The position numbers and the translations under genes were made by a program. Under the pieces are notes generated by a model. It did not search any database. It was not told the origin of the DNA and saw only the letters and a list, made by a program, of their open reading frames with translations. 56,905 nucleotides of DNA from positions 1 to 56,905 of the forward strand of contig NZ_JAWDIE010000021.1 of the NCBI RefSeq assembly GCF_037688875.1. The letters run 5' to 3'. Shown one piece after another: positions 10,074 through 17,958 of the stretch (its first letter is position 1; every line of letters begins with the position of its first letter). Source of the DNA: Amphibiibacter pelophylacis (GTDB lineage Bacteria; Pseudomonadota; Gammaproteobacteria; Burkholderiales; Burkholderiaceae_C).

Positions 10074-10921
10074 CCACTTTTATGGGTCTCAATGATTTTA
10101 TTTATACATTGCCAAACTGCGACAAATCGGAATCCGAGGATCTTCATTGCTTCTTGGTTTCCGGGAAATTGGCTGGACTTGATGGTCTTGTGAAAAGAGC
10201 AGAGTTACATGGATTCTATTCGTGCTATGTTGAGGATAATTTTTCTATGTGTCGGCAATGGTTTTACTTGGCGTCACGATTGCGTGAAGAGTGCTGTAAG
10301 TTCTCGAACGGGTGGAGCATGGAGTTTCCTGACCCTTTGATTTTTGCCTTGTTAAGTGATTGCGCCCCATTGATTGGTAGGTATGGAAATTTAAGTACGA
10401 TTGCGAAGCCTCATCTAGAATTGCCGTCGTTCAATGAGGCGGCTCTCAGGCCGAGTCGACATGACTTTAGATACATGGTTCACTATTTGCAGGCGCTTAT
10501 TAGGCGTGATTGGACTTGTGCGGGCAATATAGAGATTTGCGTAAGGAGAAGCTTTAAAAAAATGAGTGCCGTTGATTTGGAATGGTTTTCTGTTGGCGCG
10601 GCGCTAAGAGATTCAAATAAAGATGAAATCATTGAATTAATTTATAAACTGCTAAAGCCCGGCGTTCATAAAGCAAGAAACAAGGAGCGTTTTAGGGAGC
10701 TTTCAGGCCAAGTTTGGTCACATCATCCCGTCATGTTCACAAAGCTGGCTTGGATGCACGGTTTAGAGATTGAAATCGACAGTCCGCTCGTGCCGATGGC
10801 GTTGATGCCGATCAGACCACTTGAGCACTATGATGACGTATATGACTTTTTGAAACCAGGTTATGTGCCTGTAGTCGAAAAGCCCAAAAAAAGCTTCCTA
10901 GACAGAGTTTTCCGGCGCTGA
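10070..10921 (+). CDS. Imm49-like immunity protein (partner of toxin 3)
   Basis: 283 aa, beginning at an ATGA overlap with the toxin 3 stop. It appears all-helical, has no signal peptide, and ends in a characteristic stretch (DSPLVPMALMPIRPLEHY, then DFLKPG) that recurs in the paralogue at 39200-40009. This C-terminal motif fits the Imm49 family. Because both copies follow the same nuclease tip, the toxin/immunity pairing is well supported. The gene is AT-rich. Confidence 0.75.
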   Translation: MTTFMGLNDFIYTLPNCDKSESEDLHCFLVSGKLAGLDGLVKRAELHGFYSCYVEDNFSMCRQWFYLASRLREECCKFSNGWSMEFPDPLIFALLSDCAPLIGRYGNLSTIAKPHLELPSFNEAALRPSRHDFRYMVHYLQALIRRDWTCAGNIEICVRRSFKKMSAVDLEWFSVGAALRDSNKDEIIELIYKLLKPGVHKARNKERFRELSGQVWSHHPVMFTKLAWMHGLEIEIDSPLVPMALMPIRPLEHYDDVYDFLKPGYVPVVEKPKKSFLDRVFRR

Positions 10922-10924
10922 GGT

Positions 10925-11040
10925 GCGGACGCCCGCAGCGAACAGAAGCTCAGCCAAGCCGGCATCACCGTGGCGCTGAGCGTGCCGGTGATCGAGGCGG
11001 TGATCGAGGCGGTGATCGAGGCGGTGCAGGGCGGACGCAG
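10925..11040 (+). pseudogene. Short FHA fragment with frameshift
   Basis: About 110 bp matching the SEQKFSQSG-ITVALSVPVIEAVQG part of other modules (compare 7060-7150 and 18150-18240). A three-copy 12-bp repeat lies inside it, and one base is missing before the position of the ATG at 11041, so the FHA frame runs out (GGRRWP...) instead of continuing into AQMAG. Confidence 0.6.
10988..11023 (+). repeat. Three tandem copies of a 12-bp unit (gtgatcgaggcg)
   Basis: The unit encodes Val-Ile-Glu-Ala. Every other module has this sequence once, so the extra copies look like a local slippage expansion in a non-functional fragment. It is in frame with the fragment. Confidence 0.85.
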
Positions 11041-12039
11041 ATGGCCGGCGCGGAGCTGTACGGGGCTTATGCGCCGGCAATGACGCCGCCCGGGGCCCAG
11101 ACGCTGCAGGGCGTGAACGGCAGTTTTGCGGGGGCGACCACGGGCTCTGACCTGGCGCTGCAGCAGGCCGCAGGCGATCTGGCGGATATGCGCCAGCAGC
11201 CGCCTGCCGTGCAGTGGGAGGTGCTGGCCAGCCTGCGGACGCAGCGGCTGGCGGACAAGGCCGAGCAGCTGTCCCTGATGGAGGAAATGCAGGCCTTGCA
11301 CACCCGTGCGGCGAAGGGGCAGAGGTCGGTCCAGGATACCGCCCGGGCGGATGCCATCGTCAGCCGCCTGAGCCAGCTGGAGTTCAGCGACCAGGACCTG
11401 CGCAAGAGCACGGTGGCACAGCTTCAGGCGATGCAGATCGCCGGACTGACCAATCCGGCCAGCCACCGGGAATGGGCAGAGGGCTCGGGAGAGGCGATTG
11501 GCTCCAGCCGTCTGGCGTTCACGGGGCTGACAGCCGCCAGGCTGGCGAGCAGAATCTCGATGCTGAAGACGGCGGTGCAGGAAGCGAAGGCTGCTGTGGC
11601 CGTCACAAAGAGTGAAGCGCAGGCTGTGGCGAAGGCGCGGGAGGGTAACAACCTCTATCGGGATGGTGCCCAGTTCGAGAGCAATATTTTTGATGGTGTT
11701 CCTAAAGCGAATTTGAGATTAGAGTATGAGCAAGCATCACGTGATCTTTTGACGCAAGCACAAAAAATGCAGGCCACCGGCTTCAGCGAAGAACAAGCCG
11801 CTCGCTGGGCGGTCGATCGACGGAACCAACTGAAGGTCGAATACCGTGCTCTGACTCCCCCAGAAGAAGTTGCCAAATATGAAACGAGAAATTTAAAAAC
11901 ATACGGCAGTAAACTTGGCCCTACTGTTGAACAACTAAGGAAACAAGGGTATGGCTGGCAGCAAATTATCGAAAAATCTGCACGTCCTGGTGGCGGGGAT
12001 CAAGATTTTTCCCCTCCCGGGTTCAGAGGAAATAAATGA
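11041..12039 (+). CDS. Orphan CDI module 4, Rhs/haemagglutinin-type toxin 4
   Basis: 332 aa from ATG 11041, which corresponds to an internal Met of the FHA frame (QMAGA). Residues ~1-200 form a helical Gln/Ala-rich pre-toxin region unlike the VENN-type regions of modules 2 and 3. The toxin is the last ~110 residues: RNQLKVEYRALTPPEE, YGSKLGPTVEQLRKQGYGW, then RPGGGDQDF, a tip also found on Rhs and haemagglutinin proteins. I do not know its activity. The base composition turns AT-rich near 11690, at the likely border of the exchanged tip. The frame is cut off from its FHA sequence by a 1-base deletion upstream. Confidence 0.72.
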   Translation: MAGAELYGAYAPAMTPPGAQTLQGVNGSFAGATTGSDLALQQAAGDLADMRQQPPAVQWEVLASLRTQRLADKAEQLSLMEEMQALHTRAAKGQRSVQDTARADAIVSRLSQLEFSDQDLRKSTVAQLQAMQIAGLTNPASHREWAEGSGEAIGSSRLAFTGLTAARLASRISMLKTAVQEAKAAVAVTKSEAQAVAKAREGNNLYRDGAQFESNIFDGVPKANLRLEYEQASRDLLTQAQKMQATGFSEEQAARWAVDRRNQLKVEYRALTPPEEVAKYETRNLKTYGSKLGPTVEQLRKQGYGWQQIIEKSARPGGGDQDFSPPGFRGNK

Positions 12040-12362
12040 ATATTAATTTATGGAAAGCAGTAAACGGTCCAGGGGTTTCCGTCAATTTGAATGAATTTGA
12101 ACCAAGTGGCGGCTACGAATCTTTCCTGCAAGATATTTGCCCTGTACTGAAAGCTATTTTTTTAGATTGGCATCAAGGTATTGAGTCTGGTATTGGTCAT
12201 ATCTCCTATCAAGGCAAAGAAATTGAAGTCTTCTGGACGGATTTTCCATTCGCATTAAGCTTTGATTGCTTGGGCGAGAGTATGGCTCAACAACTGAAAA
12301 AGGAGCTGGAAGATTACTTCCGCCTACACGAAGAGCGATGTTCAGCATGGAAAAATTATTGA
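12036..12362 (+). CDS. Immunity protein 4 (108 aa)
   Basis: Starts at an ATGA overlap with the toxin 4 stop. It is a small acidic protein without a signal peptide; the core FWTDFPFALSFDC is typical of the small partner encoded behind this toxin type in other genomes, as I remember it. Assigned by position and this motif. Confidence 0.7.
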   Translation: MNINLWKAVNGPGVSVNLNEFEPSGGYESFLQDICPVLKAIFLDWHQGIESGIGHISYQGKEIEVFWTDFPFALSFDCLGESMAQQLKKELEDYFRLHEERCSAWKNY

Positions 12363-12363
12363 G

Positions 12364-12621
12364 ATGACTCCTTTCTTTCCTGAAAAGCGCTTGCTTAAGG
12401 AAGCGCCGGTCAATAAGCTATTCTTGGATGAGGCTATAAAGCGAGGGGATGATATTGCGTTGGCGACGATTCCTGATGATAAATATAAAATATTTGACTT
12501 AAAAACCGGAGGGCTTAATGGGAATTTTGCTAAGGAGCTTGATTATTTGGTACGCAATAATTACAAACCCGTGAACGTCACTTCTTCTCAGTGGAAAATA
12601 ATAAAGGACTGGTTTCAGTGA
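12364..12621 (+). CDS. Detached CDI toxin tip (85 aa fragment)
   Basis: The ATG lies one base after the immunity 4 stop. The whole protein looks like the C-terminal end of a polymorphic toxin: EAPVNKLFLDEAIKRGDDI, then LNGNFAKELDYLVRNNY, a pattern seen at the extreme C-terminus of haemagglutinin and Rhs toxins. There is no FHA or pre-toxin sequence attached, so it is a tip cut off by recombination. It could still be translated. Activity unknown. Confidence 0.6.
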   Translation: MTPFFPEKRLLKEAPVNKLFLDEAIKRGDDIALATIPDDKYKIFDLKTGGLNGNFAKELDYLVRNNYKPVNVTSSQWKIIKDWFQ

Positions 12622-13148
12622 TTTATAATAAAAATATTGATCGTTTGGCAAAGACGGAAGTCGTTAAAGATTTCATGAGGCGTAACGATTTTAAGATGGC
12701 AACGCAGTGCAAAGACTATAGTTTTGTTTTGCACAAAATTCCATATGTTATTGAATTTAAGGATGCCTTGATTGAAAATTATTTAGAAATTTATTTTTCA
12801 GATCTAAACAGTGATCTATATATTGTTGGGAATTGTGCCCTTGCTTGTGGTTTGGATATTGGAAATCAAGACTTGTTAAAATTAAAAAAAAGAGACTTGG
12901 GCTTAAAAAACCATCCGGACAAAGAAATTTTTTTATCAGAAAATGAAAAAAAAATTGGAAACCTGTATGATACTTTAGAGGCGATTGATGGGCTTATCCC
13001 ATTGTTTGATACCAAAGGAGGTTTGGCATCTATGCGTAATGGTACTTTTGACTCTCGTTTCGATTTTAAGACCCGTGTTGATTTGATGTGGCACGGGATG
13101 AAAGAGAGATATTTGCGCTGCATCGGTGAAGGTGACTTTCAACCATAA
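12618..13148 (+). CDS. Putative immunity protein for the detached tip
   Basis: I chose the GTG at 12618 because it overlaps the toxin stop (GTGA) and has an AAGGACTGG ribosome-binding site; an in-frame ATG at 12591 inside the toxin gene is possible. About 176 aa, very AT-rich, no signal peptide, no recognised domain. Position directly behind a toxin tip is the only evidence for an immunity role. Confidence 0.6.
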   Translation: MIYNKNIDRLAKTEVVKDFMRRNDFKMATQCKDYSFVLHKIPYVIEFKDALIENYLEIYFSDLNSDLYIVGNCALACGLDIGNQDLLKLKKRDLGLKNHPDKEIFLSENEKKIGNLYDTLEAIDGLIPLFDTKGGLASMRNGTFDSRFDFKTRVDLMWHGMKERYLRCIGEGDFQP

Positions 13149-13212
13149 TTTATTCACCGACTAGGATGTTGCCCTGAAATCTGACCGGGATATTCTCGTC
13201 CAAGGCGGAACG

Positions 13213-16200
13213 GTGGATGCGCGGGACAGCCTGAAGCTGGACGCCGGGCGCAACCTGGTCGTGGCCTCCACCACCGTGGGCGGCAGCAGCCAGGATGGCC
13301 CCAGCAGCCACAGCTACACCGCTCTGGACCGCGTTGCGGGCCTGTATGTGACGGGCTCCGGTGCCACGGTGTTGCAGGCGACAGCGGGCCAGGACATCCA
13401 GCTCACGGCCGCGCAGGTGGCCCATGCAGGCGGTGCAGGCAGCACCACGCTGCTGCAGGCCGGGGGTGATCTGACGCTGGATGCCGTCAGGACCGGCAGG
13501 TTGCAGAGCATCGTCTGGGACGCTGACAACCACCTCAAGGCCAGCCAGAGCCAGGACGTGGGCACCACAGTCCAGGCCGCAGGCGACATCGCCCTGAAGG
13601 CGGGCGGCGACATCAGTGGCCGTGCGGCCACGGTGTCCAGCAGCGCCGGGTCGGTGACAGCTGCTGGCCGGGATGTGAAACTGGCCGCCGGGGAAAGCAG
13701 CAGCTTCGACCAGGCGCAGCGCCACACCAGCTCCGGCTTCCTGAGCAGCACAACCATCGCCAGCCGCACGACGAGCGACCAGACCAAGGCTGTGGCCAGC
13801 GAACTCTCGGGCCGCAATGTGGACATCAACGCCAGCCGTGACGTGGCCGCGAAGGGCAGCAACGTCCTGAGCGATGCGGGCACGTCGATCATGGCGGGCC
13901 GCAACGTGGACATCACCGCCGTTACGCAAAACAATGCCTCGAGCAGCGACTACAGCAAGCGCAGCAGTGGCCCTCTGGGCGGCGGAGGCCTGGGCTTCAC
14001 TATCGGCACGCGCAGCCAGAGCAGCGACCAGAAGCAGCCCGGTGATACCGCCGCAGGCAGCGTCATCGGCAGCACGGGCGGCAGCGTCAGCATCCACGCC
14101 GGTCAGACCTACACGCAGACCGGCAGCGACGTGCTGGCCCCGCAGGGCGATATCGCCATCCAGGCGAAGAAGTTGGACATCACCGAAGCCCGCGAGAAGC
14201 GCAGCGACAGCAGCGAGCAGAAGTTCAGCCAGAGCGGGCTGTCGGTGAGTCTGGGAGGCGGGATCATCGACACGGCCCGGGCTACCGTCGAGGGCATTCA
14301 GGGGCTGGCTGATGGAGGCGCCAGGCGCAGCAAAGCGCTCAATGCCCTTGTCGCCTATGCCAAGGGGGCCGACCTCGTTGCTCAGGGAGCAGCGGTGGTC
14401 AATGCGGCCGACCGGAACGGCGTCATGGGAACCACGGGGGCCGATGGCAAGGCTGAACCGGGTGCGGCGGCAGCCAGCGGGATCAGGCTCAGCATCAGTG
14501 CAGGTTCCAGCCGCAGCCAGAGCAGCAGTTCGACCGCTGCGGATTCGGCTTCGGGCGCCACGGTCAAGGCGGGAGGCAATGTCCGCATCAGCAGTGCCGA
14601 AGACAGTCTGAACGTCCGTGGCTCCCGCGTTGAGGCCGGTCGGGATGTGGAACTTGACGGGGTCATGGATGTGAACGTCATAGCCAGTTCCAGCGCCGAG
14701 TCCACGCGGGCCGGCAACAGCAGCAGTGCTGCGAGCATTGGTGGAAGCGTGGGCATCGGTTCCGGCGGTGCTGGCCTGAGTGTGGATGTAGCTGCCAGCC
14801 GGGGCAAAGGCCAGGCCAACAGTGACAGTGCCACGTACGACAACAGCCGGATTGTGGCGGGTAACGCCGTCAGGATTTCGAGTGGAGCGGATACGAATAT
14901 CAAAGGGGGCAACGTGTCAGGCCGTCAGACGGTGGTTCAGTCTGGCGGGAGCCTGAATGTGGAAAGCCTGCAGGACACGGCCACCAGCAACGCCAGCCAG
15001 AAAAACGCCGATGTTTCGGCCAGCGTCCCTGTCGCGGGCTCTGGAGGGAGCGCAAATCTGAGTCTGGCCAGCCAGAAAAGCAGCAGCAGTTACGCCTCGG
15101 TCCACGAGCAGAGCGGCATTCAGGCCGGCGACGGCGGCTTCCAGATCAGGGTCCAGGGCAATACGGACCTCAAGGGCGCAGTGCTGTCAAGCAGCGCGGA
15201 TGCCGGTGCGAACCGGCTGGACACCGGGTCCCTGACCACGGGCGATCTGGAAAACCGCATGTCGGCCAGTGCATCCAGCAGCGGCATCAGCGCGGGCACG
15301 GAGATGCTCAGTGGCAAATATGGCCTGGCCAAGGGCATTGCCGGTAACCTGCTGAACAAGGGAGGTGCCTCAACCGGTGATGTCAGCACCACAGCCAGCG
15401 CCATCAGCGCTGCGAAGGTGACCGTGGGCGGAAAAACCACCGATACTGGCAGTGAGACGCTGCTGGACAGCGATGGAAAGACGGTAAAAACGGCCACGGA
15501 GGATACCCACCGGGCGCTGGACAAGGCGGATGTTGTTGCATTGCAGGACAAGGCACAGCAGAAGCAGGCTTCTCAGCAGCTGCTGATCAATGCGCTTGCC
15601 GTGGTTGGCGACAAGATCTATCGCAAGGAAACTGAAGAGAAAAAACTGATTCGGATTCAATGTGAAACCGCCAACAAAGAAAATTGCGTACGGCAAGACA
15701 GTGTCACGCTGGATCAGATCAAGGCCATAAAAGGAAAGATCACCGCTGTTAATAACGGGATGTTAAATTCGGAAGAGCAGACTCTGATTGTGGGCTATAT
15801 GCAGTCCACAGGAATACAGTTGCAGGATGGCGTGCTGGTGGTTGTGAATCCGCAAGCAAATGATGTGATATCCGAAGGCGCTTGGGTGACGTGGAAAAAG
15901 ATTGAGCAGGTTTTTGGCTTTGGCACCAGCAGTGCAGGCGAATTGAATCTGGCATTAGTGGCTATTGCTGCTTCGCAGGGCGCTAAACTGGATACAATCA
16001 GTCACAGTGCAGGAAATTTTGCGGTGGATGAGATGCTGCGAAAGTTGCAGGACAGCGGTGTAAAAGATGCTGCCGTTGGCACAGTGACTATGTTTGGCTC
16101 GCCTGTGAACGCACAAAGCACGTCGAACAGGGTTGGTGAAGTAACAAATAGTCAGGGTGTTACGCAGCAATCGACACATGTCAATGATTTTGTAGGGTCG

Positions 16201-16443
16201 TTATTCGGGGGCAATTCGCCAACGGGAGGAAGTCCAGAGATAGGCTCGTTGCCCTCGCACAGTTCATATACAGGGGATTTGACATCTAGTGAGAGTGCGC
16301 TCCCGCAGTTTCCAAATGTTCCATCACCTCGCGCAATCAGAAATTTCACTGATAAAGCATGGTTGCCTAACCAATTTAGCGCGCCTTTGGTTGTTCCATT
16401 CATTAACGGCTTGAATCGAAAAAATTTTGGAAATAAAAAATGA
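13213..16443 (+). CDS. Orphan CdiA/FHA module 5, serine-hydrolase (lipase-like) toxin 5
   Basis: FHA homology starts right after a TAG near 13162; the given start is a GTG. Bases 13551-14236 match module 2 (2708-3395), then the FHA sequence diverges into its own lineage. The C-terminal ~250 residues form an alpha/beta-hydrolase: SHSAG with Ser932 as nucleophile, Asp992 in HVNDFVG and His1016 in SHSSY make a plausible catalytic triad, with MFGSP between. This is the layout of class 3 lipase-like toxins, so a phospholipase acting on the target envelope is inferred. The two genes behind it encode lipoproteins, which fits protection outside the cytoplasm. No secretion domain is present. Confidence 0.8.
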   Translation: MDARDSLKLDAGRNLVVASTTVGGSSQDGPSSHSYTALDRVAGLYVTGSGATVLQATAGQDIQLTAAQVAHAGGAGSTTLLQAGGDLTLDAVRTGRLQSIVWDADNHLKASQSQDVGTTVQAAGDIALKAGGDISGRAATVSSSAGSVTAAGRDVKLAAGESSSFDQAQRHTSSGFLSSTTIASRTTSDQTKAVASELSGRNVDINASRDVAAKGSNVLSDAGTSIMAGRNVDITAVTQNNASSSDYSKRSSGPLGGGGLGFTIGTRSQSSDQKQPGDTAAGSVIGSTGGSVSIHAGQTYTQTGSDVLAPQGDIAIQAKKLDITEAREKRSDSSEQKFSQSGLSVSLGGGIIDTARATVEGIQGLADGGARRSKALNALVAYAKGADLVAQGAAVVNAADRNGVMGTTGADGKAEPGAAAASGIRLSISAGSSRSQSSSSTAADSASGATVKAGGNVRISSAEDSLNVRGSRVEAGRDVELDGVMDVNVIASSSAESTRAGNSSSAASIGGSVGIGSGGAGLSVDVAASRGKGQANSDSATYDNSRIVAGNAVRISSGADTNIKGGNVSGRQTVVQSGGSLNVESLQDTATSNASQKNADVSASVPVAGSGGSANLSLASQKSSSSYASVHEQSGIQAGDGGFQIRVQGNTDLKGAVLSSSADAGANRLDTGSLTTGDLENRMSASASSSGISAGTEMLSGKYGLAKGIAGNLLNKGGASTGDVSTTASAISAAKVTVGGKTTDTGSETLLDSDGKTVKTATEDTHRALDKADVVALQDKAQQKQASQQLLINALAVVGDKIYRKETEEKKLIRIQCETANKENCVRQDSVTLDQIKAIKGKITAVNNGMLNSEEQTLIVGYMQSTGIQLQDGVLVVVNPQANDVISEGAWVTWKKIEQVFGFGTSSAGELNLALVAIAASQGAKLDTISHSAGNFAVDEMLRKLQDSGVKDAAVGTVTMFGSPVNAQSTSNRVGEVTNSQGVTQQSTHVNDFVGSLFGGNSPTGGSPEIGSLPSHSSYTGDLTSSESALPQFPNVPSPRAIRNFTDKAWLPNQFSAPLVVPFINGLNRKNFGNKK

Positions 16444-16772
16444 TGCGACATAAATTAGCGCACCAAATTGCAATTGTTTTTTTTATATCCGGATGTTCTG
16501 GAGTTTCTGGCTATATGAAGTTCCCTCCGGACTATCAGCTGGTATGGTCCAAGAACTTAACAACCCTTGGTGAAATGAGCGAAAATTACAATACATGTTA
16601 TGGCAAGGCAAAGCGGACGGGGGTTTATGGCAATGAGCGAATGCATTATGTGGAGAATTGCATGTTAAAGCTGGGTTACAAATTTACCAACTATCGATCG
16701 TCTCAAACGGCAAATTACTGCAGCGGGGATTGGTACGGTGGCGGTCCAGCCTGCAAATCAATTGGGCAATGA
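16440..16772 (+). CDS. Lipoprotein, probable immunity protein of toxin 5
   Basis: 110 aa, starting at an ATGA overlap with toxin 5. A short hydrophobic N-terminus ends in the lipobox ISGC (Cys near residue 19), so the mature protein should be membrane-anchored and periplasmic. The C-terminal part is cysteine-rich with CMLKLGYKF, a pattern shared with the lipoproteins at 20262 and 40452 (CMKSKGYTY). An extracytoplasmic immunity protein fits a lipase-type toxin. Confidence 0.7.
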   Translation: MMRHKLAHQIAIVFFISGCSGVSGYMKFPPDYQLVWSKNLTTLGEMSENYNTCYGKAKRTGVYGNERMHYVENCMLKLGYKFTNYRSSQTANYCSGDWYGGGPACKSIGQ

Positions 16773-16809
16773 CATGTTTACACTGAGTTAAAATTCTCGA
16801 GCGAATTAA

Positions 16810-17376
16810 ATGAAGATTAAAAAATTAAAACTGATTTTTCTGTCCCTTGTCCTGATGTTGAGTGCTTGCGTGACAGTCACCAAAAATCAGGCGTTGAATA
16901 CAATAAGGGGGAAATACTCTGATGTACTATTTATCTATGTTGATGCCCCAAATGATGCGATTACCAGTACTTTGATGGTGACGCATCTCAAGCTGTCGTC
17001 GTCAACGACTTCGGAGGCGCTGACTCAGATGCTGCGCATGAGCAACAAGGTGGCTGTAGCCGTGGCAGGAGAGTCGGATCGTGTGACAGCCGCTACCATA
17101 CGCCGGGCGATTGAAGATGCGGGGGCGGGCCTACCGAAAAATGGCCAGCTGGTGATTGTGGGTCAGCCTGCCGATTTCGAAGCTATCTCCCTCTTTGCAG
17201 TAAGCAAAGGGCTGAAAGTCGATGTGATTGCGCCTGAAAACAACCGTGCTGACGCTGCGCCCGTCACGATTGCTCCGTCCACCAGCGCTGCGCAAAAGAA
17301 TCAGGAGCAGGTTCAGAAAAGCAGCAATACCCAGATGAATAAAATGCTGCGCAGGAGCGAAAGTCAGAGTAAGTAA
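16810..17376 (+). CDS. Second lipoprotein behind toxin 5
   Basis: 188 aa with N-terminal positive charges, a hydrophobic segment and the lipobox LSAC (Cys20). The middle (VLFIYVDAP, then QLVIVGQPADFEAI) looks like an alternating alpha/beta fold; the tail is Ser/Gln-rich. I do not recognise the family. It may be a second immunity factor for the hydrolase, or a passenger. It lies 37 bp after the previous gene. Confidence 0.6.
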   Translation: MKIKKLKLIFLSLVLMLSACVTVTKNQALNTIRGKYSDVLFIYVDAPNDAITSTLMVTHLKLSSSTTSEALTQMLRMSNKVAVAVAGESDRVTAATIRRAIEDAGAGLPKNGQLVIVGQPADFEAISLFAVSKGLKVDVIAPENNRADAAPVTIAPSTSAAQKNQEQVQKSSNTQMNKMLRRSESQSK

Positions 17377-17419
17377 GCCTCAAGTTCGGAGCTGATTCAA
17401 CTGCCACTGAAATTTCGTC

Positions 17420-17883
17420 ATGCCAGAAAAAATCCTCACTGTGGGTCCACTTGAGAACATGGGCTTCGGCAGCGAACTTGAGGCGTTAGATGCCATGGCG
17501 TGACTGTGGATGCAGTCGGTCAGTCACCGTGAAATGCCCCTTTTCGGCCTGCAGATGAGGCTGCTGCCTCCCATAAGAATGCAGCAGTATGTAGGTCCTC
17601 ATACAGAACAAGCAGCCGCTTGCATGGACCTCATTGGCTAGGTTCGATGGGGCATGTGAAGCCATTTATTTGCGGCAACCTCAAAATCTCACCACATTGT
17701 CCGATTGGCGGTCTGGGGATAGAATCTGGATAACGGATTTTGTGGCGCTGTTTGGTTATGCTATACAGCTATCACGAAGCTTGCGGCGCGATATCTTCCC
17801 CGCCTCGATTTTCCGTTCGCTTTATCACCGGGGTGATGAACGAGGGCTCCGGATTCTGACGTGGCGGGGTGTGAATGTGAGAA
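17420..17883 (+). pseudogene. Broken HlyC/CdiC-type toxin-activating acyltransferase
   Basis: Reading across two lesions restores a nearly full-length (~153 codons) member of the HlyC-like lysine-acyltransferase family. Frame one, from ATG 17420, is stopped by TGA at 17501, then continues LWMQSVSHREMP and LLPPIRMQQY. A frameshift near 17620 leads to WTSLARFDGACEAIYL, DWRSGDRIWITDFVA, FGYA, FRSLYHRGDERGLRI. The SGDR-W-DFVAPFG and HRGDERG motifs are typical of the family. CdiC proteins of this type sit next to cdiA in cdiBCAI loci and acylate the exoprotein. The gene cannot make active protein as it stands. Confidence 0.72.
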
Positions 17884-17958
17884 AAATCAGACCGCATTCT
17901 GGATGCGGAAAATCCAGTGCGGGATGGCTCATAGAACAGAAATGTTTAATTTTTTCAC

